This document shows, in pieces, positions 49,855 through 52,390 of a stretch of DNA of 52,390 nucleotides. Every line of letters begins with the position of its first letter. The stretch's first letter is position 1. The notes under the pieces are model-generated. The model was not told the DNA's origin, ran no database searches, and was given only the letters and a program-made list of their open reading frames with translations. The DNA is from a virus: the IMG/VR virus record IMGVR_UViG_3300033143_006241, positions 1-52,390 of that record; one strand, written 5' to 3'. The position numbers and the translations under genes are program-made.

Positions 49855-50974
49855 TTGTTATCTCACCAGTTTCTTCATTAATTACTTCTTTTTCACCATA
49901 TACAGGATTTAAATACTCTTCTACAATTTGGCCATAGTTATGTTCATGTATTCCAAACAACATCAATACTTTATTTAATAATTCATTAAGAATCTTCCTG
50001 TCTTCAACTAAAAGCGTATGAAGTTTATTCTCTCCTTGTGCCATGGATTTTCCATCATAAGAATACCATGCACCATTTAATTCTAATATCCCTATATCTG
50101 TCGCTATCCCTATTAAATCCCTAACTATATCAAAACCTTTCCCAAAAATTAAATGGGTATTAAAAATAGACATTGGTCTAGCAAGTCTGTTTTTTGTTAT
50201 AGTAACTTTAACTTTCTGTCCTATAAGGTTTCCTTGACTATCTATTATTTGATTACTTTTAGCCTGAGAACCAAACAATTTAATTTTACATGATGGAAAA
50301 AATTCTACTGCTTTTCCACATGTTGTTTTTAAAACAGGACCTGTATGTGAACGTTGACTTGCTGCAATATCAACCCTCTGCTGATTTATTAAAACAAGTG
50401 TGGTACCAGTAGCTCTTAACAACGAGTTTATCTTTTGTAAAAATCTTCCAACAAGTGTAGCTTTTGCACCTATTTTTGAATTATCAGATAATGATTTAGA
50501 ATCTTCAATTTCTGGCAATAAAGTAGCTAAACTATCTATTACCGCGATAGAAATTATATCAGATTTAATTAATGACTCACAGCCTTCTAGCAAAACTTCT
50601 CCAATAGAATGTCTTTGATAAATTAATTTTTCTGGATCAATATGCATTCCTTGAAACAAAGATTCTTCCATCGCAGTCTCTGCATCACAAAATAAAGGTA
50701 AACCGGCCTCTTGCTGTACGTATCTAAGCGCACTCGTAGCCAAAGTAGTCTTACCAGACGAATAATTACCAGATATTTCATACATTCTTCCAGATGCAAG
50801 CCCGCCTATACCAGTAGCTATATCTACAGCTAAACTTCCAGTATGTCTAACTTTATAAGAAAGATCAAAGTCTTTAAGTCTTCCTGCTACAGGTATTCCA
50901 ATCTTTTTATTTAAAGCACTTATAATAGCATCTATATCTTGAACATTATTACTAACTATTTTTTTCTTTGCCAT
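49847..50974 (-). CDS. recA: RecA-like recombinase, 375 aa
   Basis: A strand-exchange protein. Walker A is G69-N-Y-S-S-G-K-T. The catalytic glutamate lies in F-C-D-A-E-T-A-M. I-A-V-I-D-S-L-A-T-L is Walker B, and T-T-L-V-L-I-N-Q-Q-R is the L2-proximal motif with the allosteric glutamine. The N-terminal I-P-V-A-G-R-L-K-D-F and the C-terminal acidic tail fit RecA more than T4 UvsX. The start ATG 50974 is preferred because AGGAG lies 6 bases before it. Confidence 0.93.
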   Translation of the reverse strand: MAKKKIVSNNVQDIDAIISALNKKIGIPVAGRLKDFDLSYKVRHTGSLAVDIATGIGGLASGRMYEISGNYSSGKTTLATSALRYVQQEAGLPLFCDAETAMEESLFQGMHIDPEKLIYQRHSIGEVLLEGCESLIKSDIISIAVIDSLATLLPEIEDSKSLSDNSKIGAKATLVGRFLQKINSLLRATGTTLVLINQQRVDIAASQRSHTGPVLKTTCGKAVEFFPSCKIKLFGSQAKSNQIIDSQGNLIGQKVKVTITKNRLARPMSIFNTHLIFGKGFDIVRDLIGIATDIGILELNGAWYSYDGKSMAQGENKLHTLLVEDRKILNELLNKVLMLFGIHEHNYGQIVEEYLNPVYGEKEVINEETGEITSE

Positions 50975-51497
50975 GGGCATCTCCTAACATATTTATCAAA
51001 TCTAATTTAATTTTCTCTACATCTAAAGATTCATGTGTAAAATTTTCATATTCTCTGTTTAATAAGTCCCAGTCCTTTTGTGTATAACCTGTCCTTTCTC
51101 TTATCCCTTTACCATCTAATTTGGCACATTTTTCTATTACCCAATAATTTTTTTCAGCCGCGAAAATTTTTAATGAGTCAACTCTATAATATTTTTCAAA
51201 TAAATCAAGATTATTAAATACAGTATCGACAACATATTTACATTGTGATATTGCTAACTTATCTTTTGGATTATTATCCTGTGACATTTGTTTAATAAAC
51301 GTTTTAGCAAATGCAAATTCAACTTTCCACAATATTGATTCATAAGGTATATCATAAACTATTCTTGCCAAACTAAAAAAGTACTTCGTTAATTCCACAC
51401 AGTCTTTAGGTAGCTTATCAATATCATAAAGTTTATATACATAATAGCTATGTTTTTCTAAAAAATCAATACACATTTTTTCATTTAAAAATAGCAT
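50952..51497 (-). CDS. Unknown helical protein, 181 aa
   Basis: Not recognised. Helical with many aromatic residues (SYYVYKLYDIDKLPKD, KYFFSLARIVYDIPYE) and a basic I-R-E-R-T-G-Y-T-Q-K-D-W segment. It lies between the sliding clamp and recA, overlapping recA's start by about 20 bases, which suggests a DNA-replication role and translational coupling. Confidence 0.6.
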   Translation of the reverse strand: MLFLNEKMCIDFLEKHSYYVYKLYDIDKLPKDCVELTKYFFSLARIVYDIPYESILWKVEFAFAKTFIKQMSQDNNPKDKLAISQCKYVVDTVFNNLDLFEKYYRVDSLKIFAAEKNYWVIEKCAKLDGKGIRERTGYTQKDWDLLNREYENFTHESLDVEKIKLDLINMLGDAHGKEKNS

Positions 51498-51499
51498 AG

Positions 51500-52390
51500 C
51501 TAAACCTTTAATAAAGCTAAAAATGCTAATTTATTATTTTCCTCATTGCTAATTTTTATAGCATTTTCTCCAAATTGTAAAACAACATCTTTACTTTTGA
51601 AAAAAGAACAAAGGCTATATAAAAAAAGCACATTCATAAAAGCCACAACAGGTTTGCTATCATTTATTGTATTATTAATTTTACAAGAAGTATTAAACCC
51701 TGTAGAAGATACCAATAATGTATTGTTTGCTAGTTTAATTTCTATTTTATTATCTTGTTCTTCTTTACCTGCGATACTTGCTCCACGGAGAATATTTGTA
51801 AAATCATTATAATCTACAGATATAGTCGATCCTGAAAAATCAAACAACCCACGCAACGAAGGAAACTCTACATTTAATTTTGAAGAATAAATGACAACAT
51901 TACCAAAATCGCATACAAAATAAGTAGAAGAATAACAAACATCTGCATTTTTATTTAATACAGAGGCTATATTAGATATAGCTCTTGCTGTATGGGATGG
52001 AACTACAACAGAATAATTAGATTCTTGATCACAGACAGTGTCGTATATACAACACCTTACACCATCTGTACCAGCCAAACGAAGTATTTTATCTTTAGTT
52101 TCTATAAGAACTCCTGTAATTTGAGATGAATATTTTTCAGAATTAACAGAACCTGTAGCAACAAAACTCATCCCATCTTTCATTGTCTCTGGTGTTACTG
52201 TTGCTATCTTATTGAAATTTTTAGCTCTTATCTTAGCTGTAGTTTTATCCAGATATTCCAAAGATACTTTGTTCTCAATATTATTTTTAGTATCATTAAT
52301 TATTTCTAAAGTTGTATCTTTTATCAACAAAGAACAAATACCTTCTTTTTCAAAACCTTTAAGGTAGTTTACATATTCTATCAGTTTTTT
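51500..52390 (-). CDS. DnaN-like sliding clamp, 5' end outside window
   Basis: The frame is open to the window edge and gives 296 visible residues. M-S-F-V-A-T-G-S-V-N-S-E-K-Y, G-V-L-I-E-T, R-L-A-G-T-D-G-V-R-C-C and S-V-V-V-P-S-H-T-A-R-A follow the strand/helix order of a bacterial beta clamp (middle and last domains), whose conserved elements are A-T-D-x-x-R and V-x-P-x-K. The last strand ends N-K-L-A-F-L-A-L-L. A TTG near 52330 is the first start-like codon but the sequence upstream also fits the protein, so the true start is beyond the edge. It would be the processivity factor for PolA loaded by the DnaX-like ATPase. Confidence 0.7.
   Translation of the reverse strand, partial: KKLIEYVNYLKGFEKEGICSLLIKDTTLEIINDTKNNIENKVSLEYLDKTTAKIRAKNFNKIATVTPETMKDGMSFVATGSVNSEKYSSQITGVLIETKDKILRLAGTDGVRCCIYDTVCDQESNYSVVVPSHTARAISNIASVLNKNADVCYSSTYFVCDFGNVVIYSSKLNVEFPSLRGLFDFSGSTISVDYNDFTNILRGASIAGKEEQDNKIEIKLANNTLLVSSTGFNTSCKINNTINDSKPVVAFMNVLFLYSLCSFFKSKDVVLQFGENAIKISNEENNKLAFLALLKV

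Noticed and set aside
1-52390. CRISPR arrays, insertion sequences and tRNA genes
   Set aside because: I saw no regularly spaced repeats, no transposase-like protein and, apart from the tmRNA, no cloverleaf with a T-arm GGTTCGA-type core. Reading by eye could miss a single tRNA.

Overview
The window looks like part of a large, AT-rich, lytic-type bacteriophage genome. Almost every gene lies on the minus strand in long, tightly packed, often overlapping runs. There is a phage-style replication set, many very small zinc-ribbon or unknown proteins, homing elements (three inteins and several HNH nucleases), a peptidase M15 lysin-like gene, a phage-type metallopeptidase and a tmRNA. No virion structural gene is visible. 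The host cannot be named, but it should carry sigma-54 (RpoN), because ten textbook-like -24/-12 promoters drive the phage operons.

Layout, left to right. (1) 1-2275, plus strand: accessory region with two HNH nuclease genes, two unknown genes, a rho-independent terminator and a hairpin. (2) 2305-16187, minus strand: an Hsp100/ClpA-like unfoldase, a Rad52-like annealing protein, a tmRNA, family 4 uracil-DNA glycosylase, cold-shock protein, PD-(D/E)XK nuclease, metallopeptidase, dUTPase, family A DNA polymerase with two inteins, DnaX-like clamp loader, KdsC-like HAD protein and M15 peptidase. (3) 16249-34528, minus strand: a glycan cassette of about 18 kb, with enzymes for a UDP-linked 2-acetamido-trideoxy sugar and for GDP-deoxyhexoses, a HAD-nucleotidyltransferase fusion, about ten glycosyltransferases and two methyltransferases. 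Several gaps hold decayed glycosyltransferase fragments. (4) 34653-42182: a DNA adenine methylase overlapping a candidate restriction endonuclease, a YqeY-like protein, two GT4 glycosyltransferases (one split by an intein), and an HNH gene split at an A8 run. (5) 42200-52390: RecB/Cas4-like nuclease, DnaJ, SSB, DnaG-type primase, DnaB-type helicase, ATP-dependent ligase, Vsr-like nuclease, RecA-like recombinase and a sliding clamp cut by the window edge.

How it works together. Regions 2 and 5 supply an almost complete bacterial-style replisome: PolA, clamp, clamp loader, primase, helicase, SSB, ligase, RecA and Rad52-like annealing. dUTPase and UDG guard against uracil. Nearly all of these operons, and the tmRNA, start at the same TTGGCAyAnnnnTTGCAT element 20-60 bases upstream of their start codons. 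This indicates one sigma-54-dependent regulon for the replication phase, which would need an AAA+ activator not found in this window. The glycan cassette could modify virion or host-surface glycans.
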